Shown: positions 43,500 to 52,921 of the stretch, in pieces
Position numbering within the stretch: the first letter of the stretch is position 1
Layout: each line of letters begins with the position of its first letter
Assembly (NCBI GenBank): GCA_017852795.1
Contig: JAFMKU010000008.1
Location: forward strand, 1 to 55,200
Length of the DNA: 55,200 nucleotides
Reading direction: 5' to 3'
Origin: Candidatus Neomicrothrix sp.
GTDB taxonomy: Bacteria > Actinomycetota > Acidimicrobiia > Acidimicrobiales > Aldehydirespiratoraceae
The notes under the pieces: generated by a model
What the model saw: only the letters and a program-made list of their open reading frames with translations
Databases searched by the model: none
What the model was told of the DNA's origin: nothing
Position numbers and translations under genes: made by a program

Positions 43500-46079
43500 T
43501 TAGGCGTCGGTGGGGGGAACCTCAGTCTCGGTTGGTGCGGCACCATCGGTTGACCCGCTAACGTCCGGGGCCGCTTCGCCATCGGGTGGTGCGGCACCAT
43601 CGGTTGACTCTTCGGCGGCAAGCAGTCCCTCTTCGTGGTGGACGAGGGCGATTGATGCCACTTGGTCATCGTCGTCAACCCGAACGACGCGCACACCAGC
43701 CGCGCTTCGGCCCTGCACCGAAATGTCGCCGGCCCGGGTTCGCATCATCACGCCTTGTCGGGTGATGACCAGGATTTGGTCGTCGTCGTCGACCATCAAG
43801 GTGCCCACCACCGGGCCCTTTTCTTCACTGATCCGAATACCGACCACGCCCATGCCGCCTCGGCCCTTGACCGGGAACTGATCGACGTTGGTGCGTTTGC
43901 CGTGCCCGTTTTGGGTGATGTGAAGCAGCGACGATCCTTCCCGAGCAATGTCGCAAGACACCACTCGATCACCGGCCTTCTTAAACTTCAGACCGATCAC
44001 GCCTGCCGCGTTGCGACCCATTTCTCGAACCTTGTCTTCGGTGAAACGAATGGTTTGACCAAAGCCGCTCGACAACAAGATGTCGAAGACCCCGTTGGTC
44101 GGAATGACTTTGACCAGTTCGTCGTCGTCGTTGAGTTTGATCGCGATCAACCCGGCGCGCAGCGACGAGTTGTAGGCGGTGAACCGGGTTTTCTTGACCC
44201 GGCCTTTGGCCGTGGCGAAGAACAAGTAGCGGTTCGTCTCATAATCGCGGGTGTCGATAATTGCCTGAATCGCTTCGCCTTCATGCAACGGCAGCATGTT
44301 GACAATCGCCGTTCCCCGCGAGGTACGGCTGGCTACCGGTATCTCGTGGGCTTTCAGGCGGTACACCCGTCCACGATTCGAAAAGAACAGCAAGTAGGAG
44401 TGGGCGGTGGTGTGAATGAGGTGCGTCATCGTGTCCTCATCTTTGACCTTGGCCCCTGCGATCCCCCGGCCGCCCCGGCCCTGCGCCCGGAACTCTTGGG
44501 CGGGGGTGGTCTTGACGTAGCCGGTTGAGGTCATCGTGAACACCAACGGGTCGTCGTCGATGAGGTCCTCGATGTCAAACTCGCCCGGATCGATTTCGAG
44601 GCGTGAACGACGATCACTTCCGAACTCGTCGGACACCGCGGTCAACTCTTCAATGATCACGGCCCGCAGCCGAGCATCATCACCGAGGATCGCTTGCAGT
44701 TCAGAAATCGTCTCGTTGAGTTCGGTCGCTTCGGACTCAAGGTCGGAGCGGCCCAAACGAGTCAGGCGACCAAGTTGCATGTCAAGAATGTGGTTGGCCT
44801 GAACTTCGCTGAACTCGAACGGTGCCGACATCAGCGCTTCGCGTGCCGAACCGCGATCGGCGCTGGCGCGAATTGCAGCGATGATCTCGTCGATGAGGTC
44901 TAGTGCTTTGAGGAGACCCTCGACAATGTGCAGTCGCTTCTGGGCTTGATCAAGTCGATATTCGGAACGGCGGGTGACAACCTCAATTTGATGATTGACG
45001 TACGCCACCAGCGCGTCGCGGAGGTTCAGGGTGCGAGGAACGCCGCCGACTAGCGCCACCATGTTCACCCCGAAGCTGGTTTGCAGCGGGGTGCTCTTCC
45101 AGAGGTTGTTCAGAACGACTTCAGGGTTGGCATCCCGTTTCAGCGTGATGACAAAGCGGGTGTCGTCACCTGAAGATTCGTCGTTGACGTCCGCGATTCC
45201 TTCGATCTCACGGTTGTTGACCAATTCGGCGATGCGTCGTGCCACCGCACCCGCCGAAACCTGGTACGGAAACTCGGTAACGACAATGGCTTGACGGGTG
45301 CCAATCTCAACCACTTCGGTTGAGGCCCGCATCTTCACCGATCCACGACCGGTCCGGTAGGCCGATTCGATCCCCTGGCGCCCCAAAATCTGTCCGCCGG
45401 TTGGGAAATCCGGGCCTTGCACGAACTCCATGAGTTCATCAACGGTGGCTTCCGGGTTGCCGAGAAGGTGGGTAACTGCCGCACAGACCTCGTTGAGGTT
45501 GTGGGGCGGAATGTTGGTCGCCATTCCCACCGCGATGCCCTGACTGCCGTTGACCAACAGGTTCGGGAACCGGGCCGGCAACACGGCAGGTTCGGTGAAA
45601 TCGCCTGAGTAGTTGTCGATGAAATCAACGGTGTCTTCGTCAATGTCGGCCAGCATCTGCATGGCCAGACGATGCAGCCGGGATTCTGTGTAACGGGCGG
45701 CAGCCGGAGGATCTTCAGGAGAGCCGTAGTTGCCGTGGAAATCGATCAGCGGGTGACGTAGCGAAAATGGCTGCGCCATGCGGGCCAGTGCGTCGTAGAT
45801 CGCCGAGTCACCGTGCGGGTGAAAACGTGCCATCACGTCGCCGGTAACTCGGGCACATTTCACGTGAGCCCGGTCGGGACGGAACCCTTGATCAAACATC
45901 GACCACAAAATGCGGCGATGCACTGGCTTCAAACCGTCTCGGGCATCGGGCAGTGCTCGGCTGATAATGACCGACATGGCGTAGTCGAGGAAGGAGGTTT
46001 CCATCTCCGACTGAATCTCGATCACCGTGATGTTTTCGGCCGTTTCGCCGTTGAGTTCCTCGGGTGGGGTATCAGACAT
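43500..46079 (-). CDS. gyrA: DNA gyrase subunit A
   Basis: The 859-residue subunit cuts and rejoins DNA. It has the quinolone-region segment HPHGDSAIYDALARMAQPF, with Ser and Asp at the E. coli 83 and 87 positions, and the catalytic Tyr in AARYTESRLHRLAM. The C-terminal beta-pinwheel begins with the GyrA box QGRGGRGIAGAKV. After the pinwheel is an acidic proline/alanine tail encoded partly by a 21-bp duplication. gyrB lies 13 bases upstream in the same operon. Confidence 0.98.
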   Translation of the reverse strand: MSDTPPEELNGETAENITVIEIQSEMETSFLDYAMSVIISRALPDARDGLKPVHRRILWSMFDQGFRPDRAHVKCARVTGDVMARFHPHGDSAIYDALARMAQPFSLRHPLIDFHGNYGSPEDPPAAARYTESRLHRLAMQMLADIDEDTVDFIDNYSGDFTEPAVLPARFPNLLVNGSQGIAVGMATNIPPHNLNEVCAAVTHLLGNPEATVDELMEFVQGPDFPTGGQILGRQGIESAYRTGRGSVKMRASTEVVEIGTRQAIVVTEFPYQVSAGAVARRIAELVNNREIEGIADVNDESSGDDTRFVITLKRDANPEVVLNNLWKSTPLQTSFGVNMVALVGGVPRTLNLRDALVAYVNHQIEVVTRRSEYRLDQAQKRLHIVEGLLKALDLIDEIIAAIRASADRGSAREALMSAPFEFSEVQANHILDMQLGRLTRLGRSDLESEATELNETISELQAILGDDARLRAVIIEELTAVSDEFGSDRRSRLEIDPGEFDIEDLIDDDPLVFTMTSTGYVKTTPAQEFRAQGRGGRGIAGAKVKDEDTMTHLIHTTAHSYLLFFSNRGRVYRLKAHEIPVASRTSRGTAIVNMLPLHEGEAIQAIIDTRDYETNRYLFFATAKGRVKKTRFTAYNSSLRAGLIAIKLNDDDELVKVIPTNGVFDILLSSGFGQTIRFTEDKVREMGRNAAGVIGLKFKKAGDRVVSCDIAREGSSLLHITQNGHGKRTNVDQFPVKGRGGMGVVGIRISEEKGPVVGTLMVDDDDQILVITRQGVMMRTRAGDISVQGRSAAGVRVVRVDDDDQVASIALVHHEEGLLAAEESTDGAAPPDGEAAPDVSGSTDGAAPTETEVPPTDA
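43534..43608. repeat. Direct 21-bp repeat in the gyrA 3' end
   Basis: GGTGCGGCACCATCGGTTGAC occurs at 43534-43554 and 43588-43608 and encodes two copies of STDGAAP in the GyrA tail. It keeps the reading frame. Confidence 0.9.
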
Positions 46080-46092
46080 CGTTCATCCCCTC

Positions 46093-48105
46093 TTAGAAAT
46101 CCAGGTTCCGTACTTCGCGGGCGTTGGTAACGATGAAGTTCTTGCGTTGTTCAACGTCGTCACCCATCAGGATCGACATGACCTCATCGGCAATCGCCGC
46201 CTGCTCCACTGAAACCTGCAGCAACGACCGTGAGTCCACCGACATCGTGGTGTCTCGAAGTTCGTCCCAGTCCATCTCGCCAAGGCCTTTGAGGCGCTGG
46301 AAGTCTTTGGTGTAGTTCGGCCGCTCGGCGAGGAACGCATCCTTGGCGGTGTCGTCTTTGAGATACACCGTCTCTCGCGTTGAAACTTTGGTGCTGTACA
46401 GCGGTGGCTGGGCGATGTAGACGAAACCGGCTTCTACCAGCGGTCGCATCTGACGGAAGAAGAACGTCAGCAGCAGCGTACGAATGTGGCTTCCGTCAAC
46501 ATCGGCGTCGGCCAGCAGGATGACCTTGTGGTAGCGGGCTTGGGACGCATCGAATTCTTCGCCAAACCCGGCCCCGATGGCAGAGATCAACGTTTGGACC
46601 TCGTTGTTCTTCAGCATCTTGTCGATGCGGGCTCGTTCAACGTTGAGGATCTTGCCGCGGATGGGAAGGATCGCCTGCGTTTCAGGGTTGCGGGCTCGAA
46701 CCGCGGAACCACCGGCTGAGTCGCCTTCGACGATGAAAAGTTCTCGTCGAGCTGGATCTTTAGCCGAGCAGTCTTTGAGTTTGTCGGGCATGCCAGCCCC
46801 ATCAAGCAAAGACTTTGACCGGATGGCTTTGCGTGCATCGGACGCAGCAACTCGGGCCCGAGCCGCGTTGGTGGCCTTGGTAACGATCGCTTTTCCTTCG
46901 GCCGGGTGTTCTTCGAGCCAGCTCGCCATCTTTTCGTTGGTGACCTTCTCAACCAACGACCGCATGGAAACGTTGCCGAGTTTCGATTTGGTCTGGCCTT
47001 CGAACTGCGGTTCCCCGATCCGCGCCGAAATGATTGCCGTCAAACCCTCGCGGATGTCTTCACCTTGGAGGTTGTCCTCTTTTTCTTTGAGGAGCCCTTT
47101 GTCTCGCGCGTAGGCGTTCACGGTACGGGTCACCGCGGTACGAAAGCCTTGTTCGTGCATGCCGCCTTCGAGGGTGGCAATGCCGTTAGCGAAGCTGTGA
47201 AGTCCGTCGCTGTTGAAGCCGGTGTTCCACTGGAAAGCAATCTCGACCTCGTGAGGGTTGTCATCGATGGCTTCTTCACCGCTGAAGTACCCCACGGTGG
47301 CGAACAGCGCTTCTTTTGAGCTGTTGACGTGGCTCACAAAATCGATGATTCCGCCTTCGTAACAGAACGTCGTCCAGCCTTCTGCTTCGTCGGTTTCGCC
47401 AGGTTCATCAGTTGGTGCGGTTGGTGCACGGAGGTCACGAACCCGGATCTCCAGGCCCCGATTTAGGAACGCCATCATCTGAAAACGTTCAAGCAGGGTC
47501 TGGAACCGGAACTCAACTTCGTCAAAGATCGTTGGATCGGGCCAGAATCGGACGGTGGTGCCGGTACGCGGCTCAGTGGTTCCGTTGTTTGGCGTGTCAC
47601 CGATGACCGCCAGGCGTTCTTGAAGTTCGCCACCGTTACCGAACGCCATAGCGTGCCGTTTGCCCTGCCGGTCGATCTCAACCTCAACCCGACGCGACAA
47701 CGCGTTCACCACTGAAATACCAACACCGTGAAGGCCACCAGAGACCTTGTACCCGTCACCGCCAAACTTGCCGCCGGCGTGAAGCACGGTCAGCACCACT
47801 TCGGCGGCCGTGAGATCCTCGTATTTAGGGTGCTTGTCAACCGGAATGCCACGACCGTCATCGGAAACTTCGCATCCACCGTCGGCGAGAAGCGTGATGT
47901 CGATTCGTTTGCAGTGTCCCGCCATCGCTTCGTCCACCGAGTTGTCGACCACCTCCCACACCAGATGATGCAGGCCGGTCGGACCGGTGGAACCGATGTA
48001 CATGCCGGGTCGTTTGCGGACCGCTTCGAGCCCTTCAAGAACCGTGATGTCTTGAGCGCCGTAGGAGTTGGAATCAGACGAAGTCAACGGGTGCTCCTCA
48101 GGCAA
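46093..48105 (-). CDS. gyrB: DNA gyrase subunit B
   Basis: The 670-residue ATPase subunit shows GHKL motifs (EVVDNSVDEAMAG, DDGRGIPVDKHP, GGLHGVGISVVNALS) and the TOPRIM motifs EGDSAGGSA and LADADVDGSHIRTLLLTFFFR. Its length is that of the shorter gyrases without the long C-terminal insert of E. coli. It lies upstream of gyrA. A 194-base gap separates it from dciA and holds an inverted repeat. Confidence 0.98.
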   Translation of the reverse strand: MPEEHPLTSSDSNSYGAQDITVLEGLEAVRKRPGMYIGSTGPTGLHHLVWEVVDNSVDEAMAGHCKRIDITLLADGGCEVSDDGRGIPVDKHPKYEDLTAAEVVLTVLHAGGKFGGDGYKVSGGLHGVGISVVNALSRRVEVEIDRQGKRHAMAFGNGGELQERLAVIGDTPNNGTTEPRTGTTVRFWPDPTIFDEVEFRFQTLLERFQMMAFLNRGLEIRVRDLRAPTAPTDEPGETDEAEGWTTFCYEGGIIDFVSHVNSSKEALFATVGYFSGEEAIDDNPHEVEIAFQWNTGFNSDGLHSFANGIATLEGGMHEQGFRTAVTRTVNAYARDKGLLKEKEDNLQGEDIREGLTAIISARIGEPQFEGQTKSKLGNVSMRSLVEKVTNEKMASWLEEHPAEGKAIVTKATNAARARVAASDARKAIRSKSLLDGAGMPDKLKDCSAKDPARRELFIVEGDSAGGSAVRARNPETQAILPIRGKILNVERARIDKMLKNNEVQTLISAIGAGFGEEFDASQARYHKVILLADADVDGSHIRTLLLTFFFRQMRPLVEAGFVYIAQPPLYSTKVSTRETVYLKDDTAKDAFLAERPNYTKDFQRLKGLGEMDWDELRDTTMSVDSRSLLQVSVEQAAIADEVMSILMGDDVEQRKNFIVTNAREVRNLDF

Positions 48106-48266
48106 TTCTCAAGGACGGGAAGACCTGACCGTTCAGTGCTTCCATGGAGTTTCGAGATGTACCGAGGCTCACCGTCAAAAGACGGACATTTTCCCAAAAA
48201 ATCAGGGGTTTTTCAGACCAGAAACGTGTCATTGCACGCAGTTGAAAGAAGCCATTCACGGTGCAA

Positions 48267-48288
48267 TCACACTAGCAGTTTGGTGTGA
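48267..48288 (-). promoter_or_regulatory. Inverted repeat upstream of gyrB
   Basis: TCACAC-N10-GTGTGA is a perfect 6-bp inverted repeat just after the dciA stop and about 160 bases upstream of gyrB. A second hairpin, CCGTC-AAAA-GACGG, is at 48172-48185. They could be an operator or weak terminator between the two transcription units; there is no T tract. Confidence 0.35.
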
Positions 48289-48298
48289 CTCAGGCGTG

Positions 48299-48613
48299 TC
48301 AGACGACCCGTATTCGAAGCCGCTGAATCCGATCCGATCCCGTCACCTGAGCGAGCCGTTCAATCAGCTCTTTTTCTAGCCAACGAAACTCGGTAGCCCA
48401 GGCTGGATCGGTAACTGAAATGGTCAACTCATCACCATCAACCGACCCTGGCGATGACCGTTCGGCGAGGTCTGGACCGACGATGGTTTCCCATTCACCA
48501 AACACGCTCGACAACATGTCAACGGTTGGCGCGTTTAAGCCGCCGAGCAACCGTTCGAGACTGTTGGCGATCGACTGAGGGTCGGTTTGTTCTGGCTTTC
48601 GACGATCAACCAT
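48299..48613 (-). CDS. dciA: DciA-family (DUF721) helicase-loader protein
   Basis: The 104-residue protein matches the DciA core: SIANSLERLLGGLNAPTVDMLSSVFGEWETIVGPDLAERSSP and ELTISVTDPAWATEFRWLEKELIERL in pieces, with the invariant tryptophans. DciA interacts with the replicative helicase DnaB and loads it at the origin in bacteria that lack DnaC. It overlaps the recF end by eight bases and is co-directional with dnaN and recF, the standard actinobacterial position. Confidence 0.9.
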   Translation of the reverse strand: MVDRRKPEQTDPQSIANSLERLLGGLNAPTVDMLSSVFGEWETIVGPDLAERSSPGSVDGDELTISVTDPAWATEFRWLEKELIERLAQVTGSDRIQRLRIRVV

Positions 48614-49718
48614 CGCCGCGCTCCCCTGCTGTTTGTTGGCTGGTCGCCGAGATTTGTCCGTTAGCGACGGTGAGTACTCGTGCCGGTTCTGTACCGGGTG
48701 GCAAACCGGCAGCGGTAGTCAAAAACCGTTGGGTGTTAGGTAACGCATCCACCAACGCGGCAGCCCGCCCCGGGTCCAGTTCCGAAAACACATCATCAAG
48801 CAGCAGCACCGGACTAATCAGGCCAGTTTCTCGAACCACCGAGTCGACCGCTAACCGCAGCGCGAGCGCCAACGACCGTTGCTCTCCTTGACTGGCGTGC
48901 GTGCGGGCTGGGTTTTCCGAAATGGTCAGAAACACTTCGTCTCGATGGGGCCCAACGGTGGTTAGTCCGCGGCGAAGATCCAACCCCCGAGAATCGTGCA
49001 GCGCATCAGCCAATGAGCCCGACCAGGAACACTGGTACTGCGCTACCGCGTTGTCACGTTGTTGAGAAACTTCCTGGTACGCCCGAGAAAGATGGGGCTG
49101 GAGTTGCTCCAGCAACGTCAATCGGGCATCTCGAAGGGTTTCGCCGGCATCGACCAATTTCGTGTCCCAGACCTCCAAGGTAAGTTCCGCGTCGGCGTCG
49201 AGGCGCCCGTGAACACCCCGTAACAAGGCGTTTCGTTGTTTCAATATCCGGTCAACCTCGGTGCGTAAGGCAGTCAATCGGGGGTTGTGGCTGACCAATG
49301 CTTGATCGAGCCAAGCTCGCCGCTCACCGGGGCCACCTTTGACGAGCGTCAGGTCATCAGGCGAAAACACCGAAACTTGAAACACGGTTAGCAGGTCGCT
49401 CAACCGTGAAACTCGCTGCCGGTTGACTTGGACCCGGTTCCGTCCAACCCGTGGAATCTCTGCTTCGACGAGTTGCTCACGTCCGTCGTCGGTTTGGATC
49501 ACCGCTCGCAGAACCGCTGACTCTGCACCGGAACGGACCAGCGCATCATCGGTCACACCCCGAAACGAACCGATCCCACTCAACCAGGCAATGGCCTCAA
49601 TCAGGTTGGTTTTACCCTCACCGTTTTCTCCCAGGATCGCCGTGAGCCCATCATCAAAAGAAAGCTCCACCGACTCATACGAACGCCAATCCGTAAGCGA
49701 AAGGGTCCGTAAGCGCAC
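48606..49718 (-). CDS. recF: DNA replication/repair protein RecF
   Basis: The 370-residue SMC-like ATPase has Walker A GENGEGKTNLIEAI, the signature region SQGEQRSLALALRLA and Walker B PVLLLDDVFSELDPGRA. RecF recognises gaps in DNA and loads RecA with RecO and RecR. It starts seven bases downstream of dnaN and overlaps dciA. Confidence 0.97.
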   Translation of the reverse strand: MRLRTLSLTDWRSYESVELSFDDGLTAILGENGEGKTNLIEAIAWLSGIGSFRGVTDDALVRSGAESAVLRAVIQTDDGREQLVEAEIPRVGRNRVQVNRQRVSRLSDLLTVFQVSVFSPDDLTLVKGGPGERRAWLDQALVSHNPRLTALRTEVDRILKQRNALLRGVHGRLDADAELTLEVWDTKLVDAGETLRDARLTLLEQLQPHLSRAYQEVSQQRDNAVAQYQCSWSGSLADALHDSRGLDLRRGLTTVGPHRDEVFLTISENPARTHASQGEQRSLALALRLAVDSVVRETGLISPVLLLDDVFSELDPGRAAALVDALPNTQRFLTTAAGLPPGTEPARVLTVANGQISATSQQTAGERGDG

Positions 49719-49725
49719 CGTAGAG

Positions 49726-50826
49726 CTAGCTCACACGAACTGGCATCAGCAGGTAGAGGAACTTTGGATCGTCCTCTGACTTCAGCAGCGCCGGTTTGAG
49801 TTCGTCGACCGTCTCCAAGGTCACCTCGTCGCCGGGTGCAACCTCGATACCGTCAATGAGGTACTCCGGGTTGAACGCCACGGTCAGGTCGTCACCGGTG
49901 TAGTTGGCGTCTACGGCTTCGTGGGCTTGGCCGACGTCTTGAGTAACCGCGACCAGCTCCAGTCCCCCGCTGGACATCACCAAACGGATCGGTGTTGATT
50001 CTTGGGCCATGAGGCGAACTCGACGGACGGCGTCAAGCAGAGCTTCTCGGTTGACTGTCAACCGGTTTGGGTGGTTGCTGGGGATCAGGCCGCGATAGTT
50101 CGGGAACTCGCCTTCAATCAGCCGGGTGGTTACCCGCACCGAACCAACCTGGAAGCTGGCGTCGCGGTCGGCAAGTTGCAACGAAATGCTGTCGTTGTCG
50201 CCAATGACTCGGGATAGCTCCTTGAGGGCCCGGCTCGGCACCAGAACCTTCTGGCCGGATTTCAGGATTTCTGAACCGGAGAGATCGCGAACCGACAAAC
50301 GGTATGAGTCCGTGGACACCAAGCGGAGACCTTCTTCCTCGGCGGCCATCAACACCCCGGTCAGAATCGGTCGAGAGTCATCACTGGAAGCGGCTTTGCC
50401 CACCTGATCGATGGCGGCACGAAACTCATTAGCGTCCAAGGTGACCGGTTCGCCGCTGGCGCCTGACAGTTCAGGAAACTCATCGGCGGGGATCACCCGA
50501 AGCGAGAACTCCGAGGGTTGCGACACAATGTTGGCGTCTTCGCCCTCAACGGTGATGTCAACCGAACCGGGGCGCAACGAGCGAACCACATCGGAGATGA
50601 GTTTGGCGGGAAGCACCGCGACGCCGTCATCAGAACCGGCCACCTCGAGACCAACCGAAATGGTGAGATCCAAATCGCTACCGGTGATCGTCAGTTGGTT
50701 CCCGGCCAGTTCGAGGCGCACCCCAGACAACACCGGGAGCGCTCCACCCCGTGTGGTCACGGCGCGGCCTGCTGCATTGAGGGCCTCAAGGAGGGCGTCT
50801 CGTTCAGATCGAAACTTGATGCTCAT
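49726..50826 (-). CDS. dnaN: DNA polymerase III sliding clamp (beta subunit)
   Basis: The 366-residue protein has the three-domain clamp pattern: MSIKFRSERDALLEALNAAGRAV, DEFPELSGASGEPVTLDANEFRAAI in pieces, RVIGDNDSISLQLADRDASFQVG, and the end PKFLYLLMPVRVS. It forms the dimeric ring that holds polymerase III on DNA and recruits repair proteins. ATG at 50826. The 265-base region upstream, toward dnaA, contains DnaA-box-like sequences. Confidence 0.98.
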   Translation of the reverse strand: MSIKFRSERDALLEALNAAGRAVTTRGGALPVLSGVRLELAGNQLTITGSDLDLTISVGLEVAGSDDGVAVLPAKLISDVVRSLRPGSVDITVEGEDANIVSQPSEFSLRVIPADEFPELSGASGEPVTLDANEFRAAIDQVGKAASSDDSRPILTGVLMAAEEEGLRLVSTDSYRLSVRDLSGSEILKSGQKVLVPSRALKELSRVIGDNDSISLQLADRDASFQVGSVRVTTRLIEGEFPNYRGLIPSNHPNRLTVNREALLDAVRRVRLMAQESTPIRLVMSSGGLELVAVTQDVGQAHEAVDANYTGDDLTVAFNPEYLIDGIEVAPGDEVTLETVDELKPALLKSEDDPKFLYLLMPVRVS

Positions 50827-51091
50827 GGTGTTATTGCTGCTCCATGTTGGATTGATAACGATAGTAGAAGTTCATAGGTCCTGTGGATTGGGGACGAACA
50901 TCTCTTTCGCTTGAAATCTTGGGCTTTTTCTGTCCCCAACCCATCCACCTTGTGCACCGTTGTCGGGTTGAGAAACGGGTTGTCGTGGACAGTAACGAGG
51001 TTGTGCTTGGGGTATTCACCACTGGCAAACACCATGTCCCCAACGTTACCCACAAGGGGTTTGAGGGTGTGGTGTTGGCCGGCAGCCATTC
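50827..51091. other. dnaA-dnaN intergenic region, probable oriC
   Basis: This 265-base gap is at the standard actinobacterial oriC position. It holds DnaA-box-like 9-mers: TTACCCACA (51046-51054, one mismatch to TTATCCACA), TGTGGATTG (50882-50890, reverse, two mismatches), TTGTGCACC (50950-50958) and CGTGGACAG (50984-50992, reverse). An AT-rich stretch at about 50845-50872 beside dnaN could be the unwinding element. Strong perfect boxes are lacking, so the origin may be shared with the region on the other side of dnaA. Confidence 0.55.
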
Positions 51092-52483
51092 TTAACGGGT
51101 CAACCGTTGTTGGAGTTCTGTTACCTGGTCAAAAACTTGACGCCGTTCGCTCATGCAAGCCTCGATTTTGCGACAGGCGTGCATCACGGTGGTGTGGTCC
51201 CTGCTCCCAAACGCTTTACCGATGTCGGGGAACGAAAGGTCGGTCATGTTCCGGGTAACAAACATGGCGATCTGGCGGGCGTCGACTAGCGGCCGCCGGC
51301 GGCTTCCGCCGATTACTTGAGCAACGCTGAGATCAAAGAGTTCTGCGGTTAGCTCGATGATCCGTTCGGCGGTCACCGGTTTCTTGGCCGATTGGTCGAG
51401 GAGGTCGCTGAGCACCAGGGAGGCCAGATCTACGGTGAGTGGCTGTTGGGTGAGGTTTGCGTAGGCCGTGACTTTGATCAAGGCACCTTCGAGTTCTCGA
51501 ATGGATTCGGTGATGTTCTCGGCGATGAAGGTCAATACGCCATCGGGAATGATGATCGTCTTTGATTCGGCTTTGCGGGAAAGAATGGCGAGGCGGGTTT
51601 CAAGATCGGGGCGCTGAATGTCTGTGATCAAACCCCACTTGAACCGGCTACGTAGACGATCTTCAAGGGTCGGCATGGCATCAGGGGTGCGGTCTGAGGT
51701 CAAGACGATTTGCTTGTTGTTCTGGTGGAGCTCGTTGAAGGTATGGAAGAACTCTTCCTGAAGGCCGTCTTTACCTTCCATAAACTGGATGTCGTCAATG
51801 AGCAACACGTCAATGTCCCGGTACCGCCGTTTGAACGAAGGCAACGCGTTGGTGCGGATCGCTTCCACGAACTCGTTGAGGAACGTTTCGGTAGAGACGT
51901 ATCGGACTCGGTAGGCCGGATAGTGGTCAGCTACGTAATGTGCGATTCCTCGAAGGAGATGGGTTTTTCCCAGCCCAGAGTCGCCGTGGATGAACAACGG
52001 GTTGTAGCTGGCAGCAGGAGCTTCAGCGACCGAAAGTGCGGCGGCGTGAGCAAAACGGTTTGAGGGACCAATCACAAAGTGATCGAAGGTGAACTTTTCG
52101 TCTCGAAGAAGCGATGAGGTGGGTGATTGGCTGGTTGTTGGGGAGGTACCGGTGGTGAGCGCGACGGGCGGGACTTCGATTTCGTCGGTGAACCAATCCA
52201 GGTCGTCGTCGGTGTCCAAACTCCAGTCGGTGTCGATCTCTACCCGTACCGATACTTCATTGGCAGTGGTTTCTTCGAGGGCGTGACGAACGAGTCCAAG
52301 AAAACGGCCCTCGATTCGTTCCTTTTGCAGTCCGTTAGGAACAAGGAGCACCAACTCCCCTTCATCAAACCCAACCGCTTGTGCCCCGCTGAAGGTGGTC
52401 CGCCAGACTGCGTCACTTACTTGAGCACGAATGCTTGCTGCACAGTTTGTCCATACACCTTCTGCGTCCTCTGATTCCCCCAC
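51092..52483 (-). CDS. dnaA: Chromosomal replication initiator DnaA
   Basis: The 463-residue AAA+ protein (GTG start) has an N-terminal helicase-interaction domain, a variable linker, Walker A GDSGLGKTHLLRGIAHY, Walker B DVLLIDDIQFMEGKDG, the sensor and lid region, and the C-terminal DNA-binding signature SRDHTTVMHACRKIE. It binds 9-mer boxes and opens oriC. It is transcribed away from rpmH and toward dnaN. Confidence 0.98.
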   Translation of the reverse strand: MGESEDAEGVWTNCAASIRAQVSDAVWRTTFSGAQAVGFDEGELVLLVPNGLQKERIEGRFLGLVRHALEETTANEVSVRVEIDTDWSLDTDDDLDWFTDEIEVPPVALTTGTSPTTSQSPTSSLLRDEKFTFDHFVIGPSNRFAHAAALSVAEAPAASYNPLFIHGDSGLGKTHLLRGIAHYVADHYPAYRVRYVSTETFLNEFVEAIRTNALPSFKRRYRDIDVLLIDDIQFMEGKDGLQEEFFHTFNELHQNNKQIVLTSDRTPDAMPTLEDRLRSRFKWGLITDIQRPDLETRLAILSRKAESKTIIIPDGVLTFIAENITESIRELEGALIKVTAYANLTQQPLTVDLASLVLSDLLDQSAKKPVTAERIIELTAELFDLSVAQVIGGSRRRPLVDARQIAMFVTRNMTDLSFPDIGKAFGSRDHTTVMHACRKIEACMSERRQVFDQVTELQQRLTR

Positions 52484-52921
52484 GGCGTCGTCCCTTCAAG
52501 CGCACCCAGATGCAATGAACCCAAATTCTGGAACATCGCACGTATCGATTTCCTACCTCAGGAGTTGAGGCCGCTACCGCGGGGTCACTCGCTGTTTAGT
52601 AGTTCCGGGAACCTACCAACTTCGGGCTATGTCGCAAGTTGACCAACCGCGGGGTGGTATTTCGCCTGCTCAGAGCCAGTTTTTCGCGAATGAATTACAA
52701 GAATGAAAGATGAAATGACATGAATGTAGTTTGTCCACAGGTTCGTCCCCAGATCTGTTGATGGTGGATATCGAGGATCGACAAGCACAACGCGAGTGAC
52801 GATCGTGTTGCCGCGCGGCTTTCAGCGACCTAGTTTGGTCCCTTGATGTATCGGGTTTTCACCGCTGGTGAAAGCCGTTGTTTGACAGGTCCATTCTTCT
52901 ACCTGTCGTAAGGGAGAGCTC
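52484..52921. other. dnaA-rpmH intergenic region with a perfect DnaA box and AT-rich tract
   Basis: This 438-base divergent region holds TTGTCCACA at 52731-52739, an exact actinobacterial DnaA box. An AT-rich tract sits just before it (about 52676-52730, with repeated GAATGAA/ATGAAAT words), like an unwinding element. ACCGCGGGGT occurs twice (52576-52585, 52646-52655), and GTTCC-G-GGAAC is a palindrome at 52602-52612. It may act in dnaA autoregulation, in origin function, or both. The end toward rpmH contains the leader structures listed separately. Confidence 0.5.
52857..52907 (+). promoter_or_regulatory. rpmH promoter/leader with two inverted repeats
   Basis: TTTCACC-GCT-GGTGAAA (52857-52873) is a 7-bp hairpin, and GACAGGT-N10-ACCTGTC (52884-52907) is a second 7-bp repeat, ending just before AAGGGAGAG, the ribosome-binding site. 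TTGACA (52882-52887) overlaps the second repeat as a possible -35 box, with no convincing -10. The elements could form a leader structure affecting ribosomal protein L34 expression, or be operators. Confidence 0.4.

Noticed and set aside
43534..43608. Possible CRISPR-like repeat
   Set aside because: Only two copies, in frame inside gyrA.
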